Assembly (NCBI GenBank): GCA_017646555.1
Contig: JAGCMG010000082.1
Span: 1 to 10,064 of the forward strand
Length of the DNA stretch: 10,064 nt
DNA from: Clostridia bacterium
Lineage (GTDB): Bacteria; Bacillota; Clostridia; Christensenellales; Borkfalkiaceae
Direction of reading: 5' to 3'
Shown: positions 1 to 6,487 of the stretch, piece after piece
How the letters are laid out: each line of letters opens with the position of its first letter
How positions within the stretch are numbered: the first letter of the stretch is position 1
Translations under genes and position numbers: made by a program
The notes under the pieces: model-generated
The model's input: only the letters and a program-made list of their open reading frames with translations
Database searches by the model: none
What the model was told of the DNA's origin: nothing

Positions 1-457
1 CGTTTTTAAACTCTTTTTCCGTTTGGGGGAAAGCCGTCAGCGTTTTAACGCAATATTTAGAGGCGATTTTATTAGCAAGGCCGGCGGTAATATCGCTTTC
101 ATGCGAAACGACGGGGATTTTAAGCGCGTTACCCGCAATTACTACTGGGAGCGACACGTAACCACCTTTTGAAAATATTATATCGGGTTTTAAGTTTTTA
201 AGCAGAATTTTTGCCTTATTTATTGCTGATATTAAAGTAAAGGGTATGGCTAAATTTTTTAGGGTTAATTTTCGCCTTAATTTAGTGGACGGGATTTCAT
301 AAAAGGGAATACCTGCCTTTTTAACAAGTTCCTTTTCAATGCCGTTACTGCCTATATAATAAATTTCGTCAAAATGTTTTTTTAGGTGTGGAACAAGCGT
401 TAGGTTAGGGGAAACGTGCCCAGCTGTGCCACCACCCGTTAATACGATTTTTTTCAT
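1..457 (-). CDS. murG: MurG, UDP-GlcNAc:undecaprenyl-pyrophosphoryl-MurNAc-pentapeptide GlcNAc transferase (5' part, runs off the left edge)
   Basis: Translating the complement from the ATG at 455-457 gives 152 codons without a stop, so only the N-terminal domain is present (the full family is about 350-370 residues). It begins MKKIVLTGGGTAGHVSPN, the glycine-rich loop of MurG, followed by IIFSKGGYVSLPVVIAG and VVSHESDITAGLANKIA, which match the FSKGG-VS-P and HE-D-GLAN signatures of the Bacillota type. MurG is a GT28 enzyme that adds GlcNAc to lipid I on the inner face of the membrane to make lipid II for peptidoglycan. The start is fixed by the conserved N-terminus. No Shine-Dalgarno sequence precedes it, and a -10-like hexamer ends 7 nt before the ATG. 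It is separated from the upstream surface-protein gene by a terminator, so it probably has its own promoter. Family assignment is firm; the downstream C-terminal UDP-GlcNAc domain is outside the window. Confidence 0.95.
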   Translation of the reverse strand, partial: MKKIVLTGGGTAGHVSPNLTLVPHLKKHFDEIYYIGSNGIEKELVKKAGIPFYEIPSTKLRRKLTLKNLAIPFTLISAINKAKILLKNLKPDIIFSKGGYVSLPVVIAGNALKIPVVSHESDITAGLANKIASKYCVKTLTAFPQTEKEFKN

Positions 458-463
458 ACTAAC

Positions 464-492
464 AGTATATGTAAAAATTAAATTTTTAGTAA
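464..492 (-). promoter_or_regulatory. Possible murG promoter
   Basis: On the complement, TATACT (464-469) is a 5/6 match to the -10 consensus and TTACTA (487-492) is a poor -35 at 17-bp spacing. The -10 ends 6 intervening bases before the murG ATG, which would put the transcript start at or next to the start codon (a leaderless mRNA). The terminator just upstream makes a local promoter necessary, but the -35 is weak. Confidence 0.45.
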
Positions 493-493
493 T

Positions 494-525
494 AAAAACG
501 GCCACGCTTTTGCGTGACCGTCTTT
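494..525 (-). terminator. Intrinsic terminator of the surface-protein gene
   Basis: On the minus strand, ACGGTCACGC, loop AAAA, GCGTGGCCGT is followed by a T run. The stem is 10 bp with one U-G wobble in the minus-strand RNA; the plus-strand RNA would have a C-A mismatch at the same place, so the hairpin is tuned for minus-strand transcription. It starts about 10 nt after the stop codon at 534 and insulates murG from the upstream gene. Confidence 0.85.
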
Positions 526-533
526 TAATTTAA

Positions 534-3500
534 TTATTCGCCGTCGTTACCGTCGGTTTTTTCATTTTCTTCACTTGGAAGTTCAACTACTTTACCGTCG
601 ATTTCAACTTCATCACTAAAGTCTTCTAAAACTTCACCATAAGAGTATTCGGTTTCTTCTTCAGTAGCCGTTTCTTCTTCGCTTTCGTTATTGATAGAAT
701 CTTCCGTGTTTTCGTTAAGAATATCGTCAAGTGATTTTGCTTTTGCTTGTTGTTTTTCTTTTTGAGCGTTGTAAGTTTTGTTTCTGCTTGTTACTGAGTA
801 GCGTGAACGAACTTTAACTTTTGCCTTGTGTTTTCTTCTTAAAATCTTAACAATGAGTGCTATCATTGCAAGAATAAGAACTACTACTAACGCGATTGAC
901 GAGAATTGTAACCAGAAAGTAGCCGAGTCAAACGTTGCCGTGCAACCACTTTCTGTTTCAGTTTCTTCTTCGGTGGTTTCGTCAGCGTATGGGTCAACTT
1001 CTACAGGGTTGATAGAATTCATTACCGCGTAGATAAAGGTTGCTGAGCCGTCTGCTTGTGCGTTGCTTACGTAAACGTATTTAGCAGGGTAAGAAATATC
1101 TTCGTCTTTTTCAGCGTTGTATTCTTTTTCGGTTTTGGTAAGTTCTTGTTTGTATACGATACCGTTTGCAATATCAGCGTCGGTTAAAATTTGAGTGTTG
1201 TTAACCGTAGTGGTGTATGCTTTGTAAAGTGCGTTATCGTCGTTAATCTTGTTAGCAAATAAGTTTTCGTTTTCGGTGAACGAAGTGTGTTCAATTTCGT
1301 CGAAGAATACGTAACCTTGTGAGGTTTCTTGTCCATCTCTTGAACCGTTCCAAAGTTCAACACGGTAATCGTATTTATCAGCGCCAGCACCGAGTAAGAT
1401 AGAAACCGTTGCCCAACCGTTTTCATCAGCGTATTTAGCGCAGGTGTCGGCTGTTACTTTTACAACTAAATCGTTCTTGTAATCTTCTTTTTGGGTACCG
1501 TAGTTGCCCTTGAATTCTTGAGAAATAACGCTTAACTTATTGCTCTTTGTCATATCTACTAAATAGATATAAGCAACAGCGTCGCCAACTACTTTAACTT
1601 TTACGTTAACTTGTAAGTTAGAAGATGCTAATACGTTCTTGGTAGTACCGATAAAGCCGTAATTACCAGCAGTTGCGTTATATATTACAAGTGGTTGAAT
1701 TGCTTCGTCATAAGTGCCGATAGCGTCTTCTAAGTTAGGAAGATTAGTATATGCACTTGCAAATTCGGTATTGATAACACCAGCAGTTTCTAAACTGTTA
1801 ACAGCATCGTATTCGCCGTTAGGGGTAACGTATGCGTGGTTTGCAGTTACGCCCGTGTAGCCGATTGCGTTAACGATTTCAGTCTTAATGTTGTGCTTAT
1901 TAACTTCAGAAATTTCTAAAGCGTAAGTTTTAGTATCGTCAGGTTCGGTAAAGTCTGCATTGTTACCTGCGTATAATGCGTAAGAAACGCAATTTTCATC
2001 TGCTTCGCAAAGACTTGCTAAGAATAAATATGCAGGGACTTCATCATTTTCAATATTGCCACTACGAACGCGGAAATCTTTTAAGGTTACCGTGCCGTTT
2101 GGATAGTATACGGAATTAGTTAAATTTTCAAGTGGTTGTTCAGTACCGATTGTCATTATGAGTTCAAAATCTCTTGAACCCGTTTCAAAGTTGTTCTTAA
2201 TTAAAACGGTGTATTCAACGAAATCGTCGCTTGCTTTATCGTTAGTGAGTAAAGCAGTTGACGGATTGATAACTGATGCGCCGTTGATATCTTTAATGTA
2301 GAACTTAACGCCACCGAAACTATATGCTGAAAGTTTGTTTTGAACTTTGAAGTTCAACATAATATAATCACCAGCGTTAATAGAATCACTTAAGAAAGTA
2401 ACTTTTGCAGCAGCCTTTTTTAAGGTGATAGTGGTTTCGCCGTTTGCTGTTGCTACGGTTGAATTTACCTCGTCAGCGTTATTGTTAAATTCATAGAAAG
2501 TAATACCACTAAAATCAGGGGTCGTGCTATTGAAAACAGTTGCTTTATCAGCAAGGGTTAAGTTCAAGAAGTAATTGCTTACGTTAGCGTCGTAATCAAC
2601 GCGGTACTTATCTTGTTTACCGTTAAAGCCAGAAGAAGATAACGAACCGAATGTTTCGTTAGTTGCGTTAGCGTATAAACTATAATCTTCTTCAACTTCA
2701 GCAACAACGCCGTCAAAGAAAGCAAACCCTTCAGTATAATCGTCAATAGTTTTAGGAGTATTGCCTAAACCTAAACCAAGCGTTACAGCGATAGAAGTTT
2801 TAGCGTATTCGTTACCTTTTACGTAAATGGTGATTTTTTGCCATTCGCCGTCGGTAACAATACCTTTAACCGCATAGGTTGCTTGTTGAACGTCGTTAAT
2901 AGTAGAAACTACTTGAATATTAGCGCCGTTAGCAGTAACGTTTACGGTTTTAACCCAAACGCTAATGGTAGCAGACGAACCTTTTGCTAATTCGATAATA
3001 GAAGTAGACGCTGCTTTCATAGCAGTGCCTACACCTTCAACCGAAGTAGAAGATGCAAGGTTAGCAAGCATCATAACTTTATCGTCGTTAGCACCAGTAG
3101 GAGTACCAGGATTTAAAAAGCCGTTAGCACCGGTAAGTTGGGTAATGAACGCGTCTTTTTCCGTGCCGGATACGATGTTGTATTTGTTTTCAGCCCATTT
3201 CTTGAAAACGTCAGTATCGTAGAACTTGGTTAAAACTGCTTTCCAAGCGTCGTCACTGGTCGAAATAATACCATTAGTCACTTGTGAGGAATTAGCATTA
3301 GTGTCCGAACTTACGTTCCAACTATTAGCCGAGTTGATAGGATAATCTTCGTTCTTTTTTTCTACAAGACCGATAGAGAAATCACCGTTTTTAACGTGAA
3401 GTTCAGTTTCGTCCGTGTAGTCGGTGTGTGAGAATGACGGGTCATATTCGTCTTCGTCGGTACTGCCGTCGTCACACGCGAACGCAAACACCATTGAGAG

Positions 3501-3572
3501 TGAAAATACGCACGCTAAAAGTAAAACGAGAAGATTTTTCATTTTACCTTTTTTAAGGATAGTTTTCTTCAT
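534..3572 (-). CDS. Large cell-surface protein: signal peptide, jelly-roll-like modules, C-terminal membrane helix and acidic cytoplasmic tail
   Basis: 1012 residues, function not recognised. Residues 1-33 form a secretory signal (KK-rich start, hydrophobic 13-31) ending FAFAC-DDGS; Cys33 could be lipidated, though the lipobox (AFAC) is imperfect, so type I cleavage is possible. Three regions read like beta-sandwich carbohydrate-binding-type domains: about 60-297 (ISVWVKT, EWQKITIYVKG, GFAFFDGVVAEVEE), 350-503, and 628-765 (NVKVKVVGDAVAYIYL, GYVFFDEIEH). The FFDGV and FFDEI endings resemble the last strand of CBM jelly rolls. Residues about 888-910 are a single membrane helix followed by LRRKHKAKVKVRSR (positive-inside), then an about 65-residue Glu-rich tail. 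Cys877 precedes the helix; Cys522/Cys528 may pair. A second ATG at codon 11 also has an AAAGGT just upstream and is a possible start; codon 1 has AAAGGTGG. It is a single-gene transcript with its own promoter and terminator. A role in glycan binding or wall attachment is inference from fold-like patterns only. Confidence 0.8.
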   Translation of the reverse strand: MKKTILKKGKMKNLLVLLLACVFSLSMVFAFACDDGSTDEDEYDPSFSHTDYTDETELHVKNGDFSIGLVEKKNEDYPINSANSWNVSSDTNANSSQVTNGIISTSDDAWKAVLTKFYDTDVFKKWAENKYNIVSGTEKDAFITQLTGANGFLNPGTPTGANDDKVMMLANLASSTSVEGVGTAMKAASTSIIELAKGSSATISVWVKTVNVTANGANIQVVSTINDVQQATYAVKGIVTDGEWQKITIYVKGNEYAKTSIAVTLGLGLGNTPKTIDDYTEGFAFFDGVVAEVEEDYSLYANATNETFGSLSSSGFNGKQDKYRVDYDANVSNYFLNLTLADKATVFNSTTPDFSGITFYEFNNNADEVNSTVATANGETTITLKKAAAKVTFLSDSINAGDYIMLNFKVQNKLSAYSFGGVKFYIKDINGASVINPSTALLTNDKASDDFVEYTVLIKNNFETGSRDFELIMTIGTEQPLENLTNSVYYPNGTVTLKDFRVRSGNIENDEVPAYLFLASLCEADENCVSYALYAGNNADFTEPDDTKTYALEISEVNKHNIKTEIVNAIGYTGVTANHAYVTPNGEYDAVNSLETAGVINTEFASAYTNLPNLEDAIGTYDEAIQPLVIYNATAGNYGFIGTTKNVLASSNLQVNVKVKVVGDAVAYIYLVDMTKSNKLSVISQEFKGNYGTQKEDYKNDLVVKVTADTCAKYADENGWATVSILLGAGADKYDYRVELWNGSRDGQETSQGYVFFDEIEHTSFTENENLFANKINDDNALYKAYTTTVNNTQILTDADIANGIVYKQELTKTEKEYNAEKDEDISYPAKYVYVSNAQADGSATFIYAVMNSINPVEVDPYADETTEEETETESGCTATFDSATFWLQFSSIALVVVLILAMIALIVKILRRKHKAKVKVRSRYSVTSRNKTYNAQKEKQQAKAKSLDDILNENTEDSINNESEEETATEEETEYSYGEVLEDFSDEVEIDGKVVELPSEENEKTDGNDGE

Positions 3573-3628
3573 ATAGCCACCTTTAATTTAATATTGCCTA
3601 ATCTATTTGCTTTGCTTTTACGGATAGC

Positions 3629-3640
3629 GTGTGCGCACAC
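3629..3640. promoter_or_regulatory. 12-bp perfect palindrome in the surface-protein leader
   Basis: GTGTGCGCACAC is a perfect dyad and is GC-rich inside a very AT-rich spacer. It falls about 22-33 nt downstream of the predicted transcript start of the surface-protein gene. It could be a repressor operator (roadblock position) or a tiny leader hairpin. No regulator is encoded nearby. Confidence 0.4.
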
Positions 3641-3668
3641 ACCCGCATTTTATAACAATAGCCTTTTC

Positions 3669-3697
3669 ATTATATAGTATTTCATAATAAAAATCAA
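3669..3697 (-). promoter_or_regulatory. Promoter of the surface-protein gene
   Basis: On the complement, TTGATT (3692-3697) and TATAAT (3669-3674) are separated by exactly 17 bp, a strong vegetative-type promoter. The predicted start near 3662 leaves an about 90-nt 5' leader that contains the GTGTGCGCACAC palindrome before the ATG at 3572. Confidence 0.8.
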
Positions 3698-3776
3698 TAA
3701 GTTTAACTTAAAATTTTCAAAAACTTTAAGCACTTTTTTAATTTTCGCTTTTTTTATGGGTTTTAATACCGATAGT

Positions 3777-3805
3777 TTGTCAATAATTTATCTATGCAAA
3801 GTAAT
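3777..3805 (+). promoter_or_regulatory. Candidate promoter for the TSUP pair, overlapping the first start codon
   Basis: TTGTCA (3777-3782, 5/6 to the -35 consensus) is followed after 17 bp by AGTAAT (3800-3805, 4/6 to the -10). If used, transcription begins near 3812, downstream of the ATG at 3794, and translation would start at the ATG at 3821. An alternative is the AATAAT at 3782-3787 as a -10, giving a leaderless start at 3794. Neither is convincing alone. Confidence 0.3.
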
Positions 3806-4180
3806 AAATCTACTTCTTTAATGGTGAAAGAAAAATTTTTAACGGTTATTTTTGGAACGATTATCGGCTTTATAAACGGAATATTTGGTGGTGGTGGGGG
3901 GATGGTCGTCGTACCAGTTTTACATTATCTTCTTAAAAAACCACTTAAAGTTTCGCACGCTACGGCAATACTTATAATTTTGCCTATTTCGTTAGCGTCG
4001 GCAATCGTTTATTTAATCAACGGCTATTTTGATTTTTCAACCTTTTTACCCACGGGTATCGGGGTTATAATCGGTGGAATTTTAGGGGCAGTCTTGCTTT
4101 CAAAATTCAAAAACGACTGGCTTGCATATTTGTTTTCAGGAGTAATGCTAATTGCTGGAATTTATGCTGGATTTTTTTAA
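3794..4180 (+). CDS. Half-length TSUP (TauE/SafE) family membrane protein, first of a pair
   Basis: 128 residues, about half of a usual TauE/SafE protein (about 250), which consists of two homologous four-helix halves. Residues 17-41 (TVIFGTIIGFINGIFGGGGG then MVVVP) are the glycine-rich first helix of a TSUP repeat, followed by HATA at 55-58 and hydrophobic segments at about 57-77, 86-104 and 109-127. TSUP proteins move small sulfur- or carbon-containing anions such as sulfite, sulfoacetate or thiosulfate across the membrane; the substrate here cannot be read. It probably forms a complex with the next gene. No Shine-Dalgarno precedes the ATG at 3794, and the ATG at 3821 (residue 10) would give a more family-like N-terminus. 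The end is odd: GGA-TTT-TTT-TAA ends within a T7 run, and with one T fewer the frame would continue 16 codons and overlap the next start by ATGA. Confidence 0.85.
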   Translation: MQSNKSTSLMVKEKFLTVIFGTIIGFINGIFGGGGGMVVVPVLHYLLKKPLKVSHATAILIILPISLASAIVYLINGYFDFSTFLPTGIGVIIGGILGAVLLSKFKNDWLAYLFSGVMLIAGIYAGFF

Positions 4181-4229
4181 AATGATGGGTAACGCTATCG
4201 CTAAAAACGACAAAAAAGGTGTAAAATGA
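4172..4229 (+). other. T7 tract and hidden in-frame tail linking the two TSUP genes
   Basis: T7 at 4172-4178 creates the TAA stop of the first TSUP gene. Reading T6 instead continues as KMMGNAIAKNDKKGVK and stops at TGA 4227-4229, which overlaps the ATG of the second TSUP gene (4226-4228) as ATGA. The tail is lysine-rich, as expected of a cytoplasmic end after a last membrane helix. This is either a sequencing or assembly indel, a recent mutation, or a slippage site. Confidence 0.5.
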
Positions 4230-4624
4230 GTGGAATTATTAGGGTGTTATTATTAGGAGTTTTCGGTATAATCGGTGGTGTGTTAGGGGGTATGGGTATG
4301 GGTGGTGGAACGCTTTTAATCCCCTTGCTTACTATCTTTTTGTCGGTCAATCAAAAACTTGCTCAAAGCATAAATTTGCTCGCGTTTTTGCCTATGTCTA
4401 TTATCGCGCTAATTATCCACGCAAAGAATAAAAAAATCGACTTAAAAAACTCGCTATATATGATTATTCCAGCGTTTTTATTTTCGATTTTAGGCGGGTA
4501 TTTAGCAAGCGTTATAAAAAGTAAATTATTGCGAAAATTCTTTGGATATTTTCTCATTGCTTTGGCGTTTTTAAATGTTATTTTCACAATAAAAAGCAAC
4601 AAAAAAGGAAAGAAGAAAAATTAG
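4226..4624 (+). CDS. Half-length TSUP (TauE/SafE) family membrane protein, second of a pair
   Basis: 132 residues; again one four-helix half of a TSUP transporter. The N-terminal segment 5-33 carries the TSUP glycine signature GGVLGGMGMGGGTLLIP, followed by QSINLLAFLPMSIIALIIH (helix 2), a third hydrophobic stretch at 77-97 and a fourth at 104-121, ending in a Lys-rich cytoplasmic tail (KSNKKGKKKN). AAAGGTG (4215-4221) lies 4 nt before the ATG as the ribosome site. The two halves share the family glycine motif but differ clearly in sequence, so they look like complementary halves of a heterodimeric carrier rather than a fresh duplication. No conventional compact terminator follows; the long inverted repeat at 4626-4748 may serve. 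Substrate unknown. Confidence 0.85.
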   Translation: MSGIIRVLLLGVFGIIGGVLGGMGMGGGTLLIPLLTIFLSVNQKLAQSINLLAFLPMSIIALIIHAKNKKIDLKNSLYMIIPAFLFSILGGYLASVIKSKLLRKFFGYFLIALAFLNVIFTIKSNKKGKKKN

Positions 4625-4625
4625 C

Positions 4626-4748
4626 AAAAGAGTAGTTTTTTTCTAATATTTTAGGGGCAAGTTGTGGGGGATGGGAAAAACGAGTAACAATTTTTGTGCA
4701 ATTTGCATACCGTTTGCAAAGAGATAAAGCGATAAAAACTACTTTTTT
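4626..4748 (+). other. Long inverted repeat enclosing possible inner hairpins: structured RNA, long-stem terminator or MITE-like remnant
   Basis: AAAAGAGTAGTTTTT (4626-4640) pairs over 15 bp with AAAAACTACTTTTTT (4734-4748), with one G-U wobble in plus-strand RNA. Inside are a possible 7-bp helix, AAGTTGT (4659-4665) with ACAATTT (4687-4693), also with one G-U, and a 6-bp hairpin TTTGCA (4702-4707) with TGCAAA (4715-4720), loop TACCGTT. Together they would make a three-way junction. The helix-2 loop is purine-rich (GGGGGATGGG). The 3' arm ends in T6. It matches no riboswitch consensus that I recognise. The region 4625-4929 otherwise contains no gene that I can support. Confidence 0.4.
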
Positions 4749-4836
4749 AACTAAAAAAGCGTGTCCTTTTTGCAAAAAATGCGTTTGCTGTTAATGTATA
4801 ATATAAAATGAGATGTGAAAATATAAAAATTTTGCA
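4702..4836. repeat. Cluster of TTTGCA motifs in the ppx upstream region
   Basis: TTTGCA occurs at 4702-4707, 4713-4718, 4769-4774 and 4831-4836, with the perfect palindrome TTTTTGCAAAAA at 4767-4778. Spacing is irregular. In AT-rich DNA some recurrence is expected, so a shared binding site is only a possibility. A stray TATAAT at 4797-4802 has no matching -35. Confidence 0.25.
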
Positions 4837-4855
4837 CAAAAATAAAAACTATCTA

Positions 4856-4884
4856 TTGAAGTGAGATTTGTTTTATGATATAAT
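4856..4884 (+). promoter_or_regulatory. Promoter of ppx
   Basis: TTGAAG (4856-4861), 17 bp, TATAAT (4879-4884), with TG at 4876-4877 giving an extended -10 (TGATATAAT). The predicted start near 4891 leaves an about 40-nt leader. This is among the best promoter matches in the window and makes ppx the first gene of its transcript. Confidence 0.85.
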
Positions 4885-4920
4885 GTAGCCGTGGAATTTT
4901 TTCGTCTAAATTTTATAGGC

Positions 4921-4926
4921 AGGTGA
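4921..4926 (+). promoter_or_regulatory. Ribosome binding site of ppx
   Basis: AGGTGA matches the 3' part of the extended Bacillota Shine-Dalgarno AGGAGGTGA and lies 3 nt before the ATG at 4930. It supports that start, which also gives the conserved MEKIAIIDLGSNT N-terminus. Confidence 0.65.
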
Positions 4927-4929
4927 CAT

Positions 4930-6444
4930 ATGGAAAAAATAGCAATTATTGATTTAGGTTCAAACACAGCGCGTCTTTTAATAGTTGAAATATTAAACGA
5001 CGGGCATTTCGTAATAATAGACCAATTAAAAGAAAGCCCAAGAATTGGGGAAGGTATGGAGCAAGACGGGTTCTTAAAACCGTCAAGAATTCGCGCGACG
5101 ATTGAAACGCTTAAAACTTTTAAAAAGTTATGTGATTCATCTTCGGTTAGCAACGTTATCGCGCTTGCAACCGCAGCAGTTAGAAAGGCTAAAAATCAAA
5201 GAAGTTTTCTTGATGAAGTTTTCTCTGCAACGGGTATAAAATTACGCGTACTTTCCGCTGAAGACGAGGCGATTGGCGTTTATAAAGGCGTTATTAACAC
5301 TATGGATATTCCTAAAGGAATAATTTTGGAAATCGGTGGTGGTTCGACTAAAATCGTTCAATATAATCGTAGAAATCTTTTAAACTTTGAAACTTTACCG
5401 TTTGGTGCTATCACTTTAACGGAAATGTTTGCTGGGCAAGGTTTAACTACCGAACAAGTTGCTCAAAAAGTGGAAGAATTCTTTACTGAAAAACTTTCTG
5501 AAATCGAGTGGCTTAAAGACGTTGACCCTGAAACGCAACTTATCGGCGTAGGTGGTTCGTTTAGAAACCTTTGCCGTATCACTAAACTTATGAAAAAGTA
5601 TCCTTTGCGTACGATACATAACTATGTAGTTGAAGGGGAAGATTTTGACCACACTTACAGTTTATTAAAGAGCCTTGATATTGATAGAACTAAGCGCCTT
5701 AAAGGTATTTCAAGTGGTAGGGCAGACATTTTACCAAGTGCTTTCGCTGCTATTAACGCGTTTAAAAAGTTTGTTAACATTAACAATATCACTATTAGCG
5801 CAAGTGGTTTAAGAACGGGGCAATTATTTAACTATGCTCTTCCGTCAACCCTTGATAAACCTGTTTCTGACGTTTTAACTTACAGCCTTTTAACGCTTGT
5901 TGAAAAATACGGATGCGACTTAAAGCATACTGAAAACGTAGTTAATTTATCGATTCAACTCTTTAAACAGTTAAGAGTATTGCATAAATTCCCAAGACAA
6001 TATTTAAGAATATTAAAGGTTGCCGCATACTTGCATGAATCCGGCAAATCTATTCAATACTACAACTATCAAAAACATAGTGGGTATATCATCTTAAATT
6101 CAACCTTATACGGTATAAGCCATCGCGACCTTGTTATGGCGTCGTTCGTAACGGCAAACACGGCTATTGAAGATATCAATCCGTTAGACTGGGCAAGATA
6201 TTCTTGTTTTGTTAACGACGAAGATGCTGAAGCCGTTAAAAAGATGGGCATAATTTTAAGATTAGCCGAAGCGTTAGATAGAAGTGGCGTTGGTTCCGTT
6301 GCAAATATTAACTGTGATATTTTAGGCGATTCAGTTATTATGAAAACTGAAACGGTAGGGGACGCTACCCTTGAAAAAGCCGCTGCTAATGAAATTTCAG
6401 CCGACTTTAGAAGAGTGTTTAAGAAAAATTTAGAAATTCTTTAA
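4930..6444 (+). CDS. ppx: Ppx/GppA family exopolyphosphatase or pppGpp phosphohydrolase
   Basis: 504 residues, full length for the Ppx/GppA family. The ASKHA ATPase-fold motifs appear in order: DLGSNTARLL (8-17, phosphate 1), ATAAVRKAKN (80-89), LSAEDEAIG (108-116, region of the catalytic Glu), LEIGGGSTKI (133-142, phosphate 2), GVGGSFRNL (206-214) and GISSGRADILP (259-269). From about residue 310 follows the C-terminal HD-like domain with LHESGKSIQYY (368-378) and QKHSGYII; HE rather than HD is normal in this family. The enzyme removes terminal phosphate from inorganic polyphosphate or converts pppGpp to ppGpp in the cytoplasm; sequence alone does not separate the two. It has its own extended -10 promoter and is followed directly by a terminator, so it is probably mainly monocistronic, although maf starts only 43 nt after its stop codon. 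The gene symbol is by family. Confidence 0.92.
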   Translation: MEKIAIIDLGSNTARLLIVEILNDGHFVIIDQLKESPRIGEGMEQDGFLKPSRIRATIETLKTFKKLCDSSSVSNVIALATAAVRKAKNQRSFLDEVFSATGIKLRVLSAEDEAIGVYKGVINTMDIPKGIILEIGGGSTKIVQYNRRNLLNFETLPFGAITLTEMFAGQGLTTEQVAQKVEEFFTEKLSEIEWLKDVDPETQLIGVGGSFRNLCRITKLMKKYPLRTIHNYVVEGEDFDHTYSLLKSLDIDRTKRLKGISSGRADILPSAFAAINAFKKFVNINNITISASGLRTGQLFNYALPSTLDKPVSDVLTYSLLTLVEKYGCDLKHTENVVNLSIQLFKQLRVLHKFPRQYLRILKVAAYLHESGKSIQYYNYQKHSGYIILNSTLYGISHRDLVMASFVTANTAIEDINPLDWARYSCFVNDEDAEAVKKMGIILRLAEALDRSGVGSVANINCDILGDSVIMKTETVGDATLEKAAANEISADFRRVFKKNLEIL

Positions 6445-6448
6445 TAAG

Positions 6449-6474
6449 AAAACGCCGAGTTTTCGGCGTTTTTT
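6449..6474 (+). terminator. Intrinsic terminator after ppx
   Basis: AAAACGCCGA, loop GTTT, TCGGCGTTTT, then TT: a perfect 10-bp stem with a T tract, 5 nt after the ppx stop. The maf ATG is only 13 nt beyond it, so maf and mreB depend on read-through or on a promoter lying inside the ppx 3' end. The A run on the 5' side means it could also act on the minus strand. Confidence 0.88.
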
Positions 6475-6487
6475 AAAGCGTAATGAT

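Noticed and set aside
826..3222. Several short open frames on both strands within the large surface-protein gene
   Set aside because: They overlap a long continuous, well-structured frame and show no start signals or family motifs.
4182..4229. A free-standing 15-codon ORF starting with ATG-ATG between the TSUP genes
   Set aside because: It lacks a ribosome site of its own and is better explained as the T6-frame tail of the first TSUP gene.
4651..4690. Purine-rich GGGGGATGGG as part of a T-box or S-box leader
   Set aside because: The T-box AGGGUGG-ACCGCG element and the SAM riboswitch core are absent, and the element ends before the ppx promoter.
4797..4802. TATAAT as a second ppx promoter
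   Set aside because: No acceptable -35 lies 16-18 bp upstream; the extended -10 promoter at 4856-4884 is much better.
4791..5153. Minus-strand frame of 120 codons across the ppx promoter and 5' end
   Set aside because: It runs antisense to the conserved Ppx N-terminus and has no family pattern; AT-rich spacer and antisense codons explain it.
6034..6039. H369-E370 in the Ppx C-terminal domain where an HD pair might be expected
   Set aside because: The Ppx/GppA family normally carries LHE(V/I)G at this place (E. coli PPX as I recall it), so HE is not a lesion.
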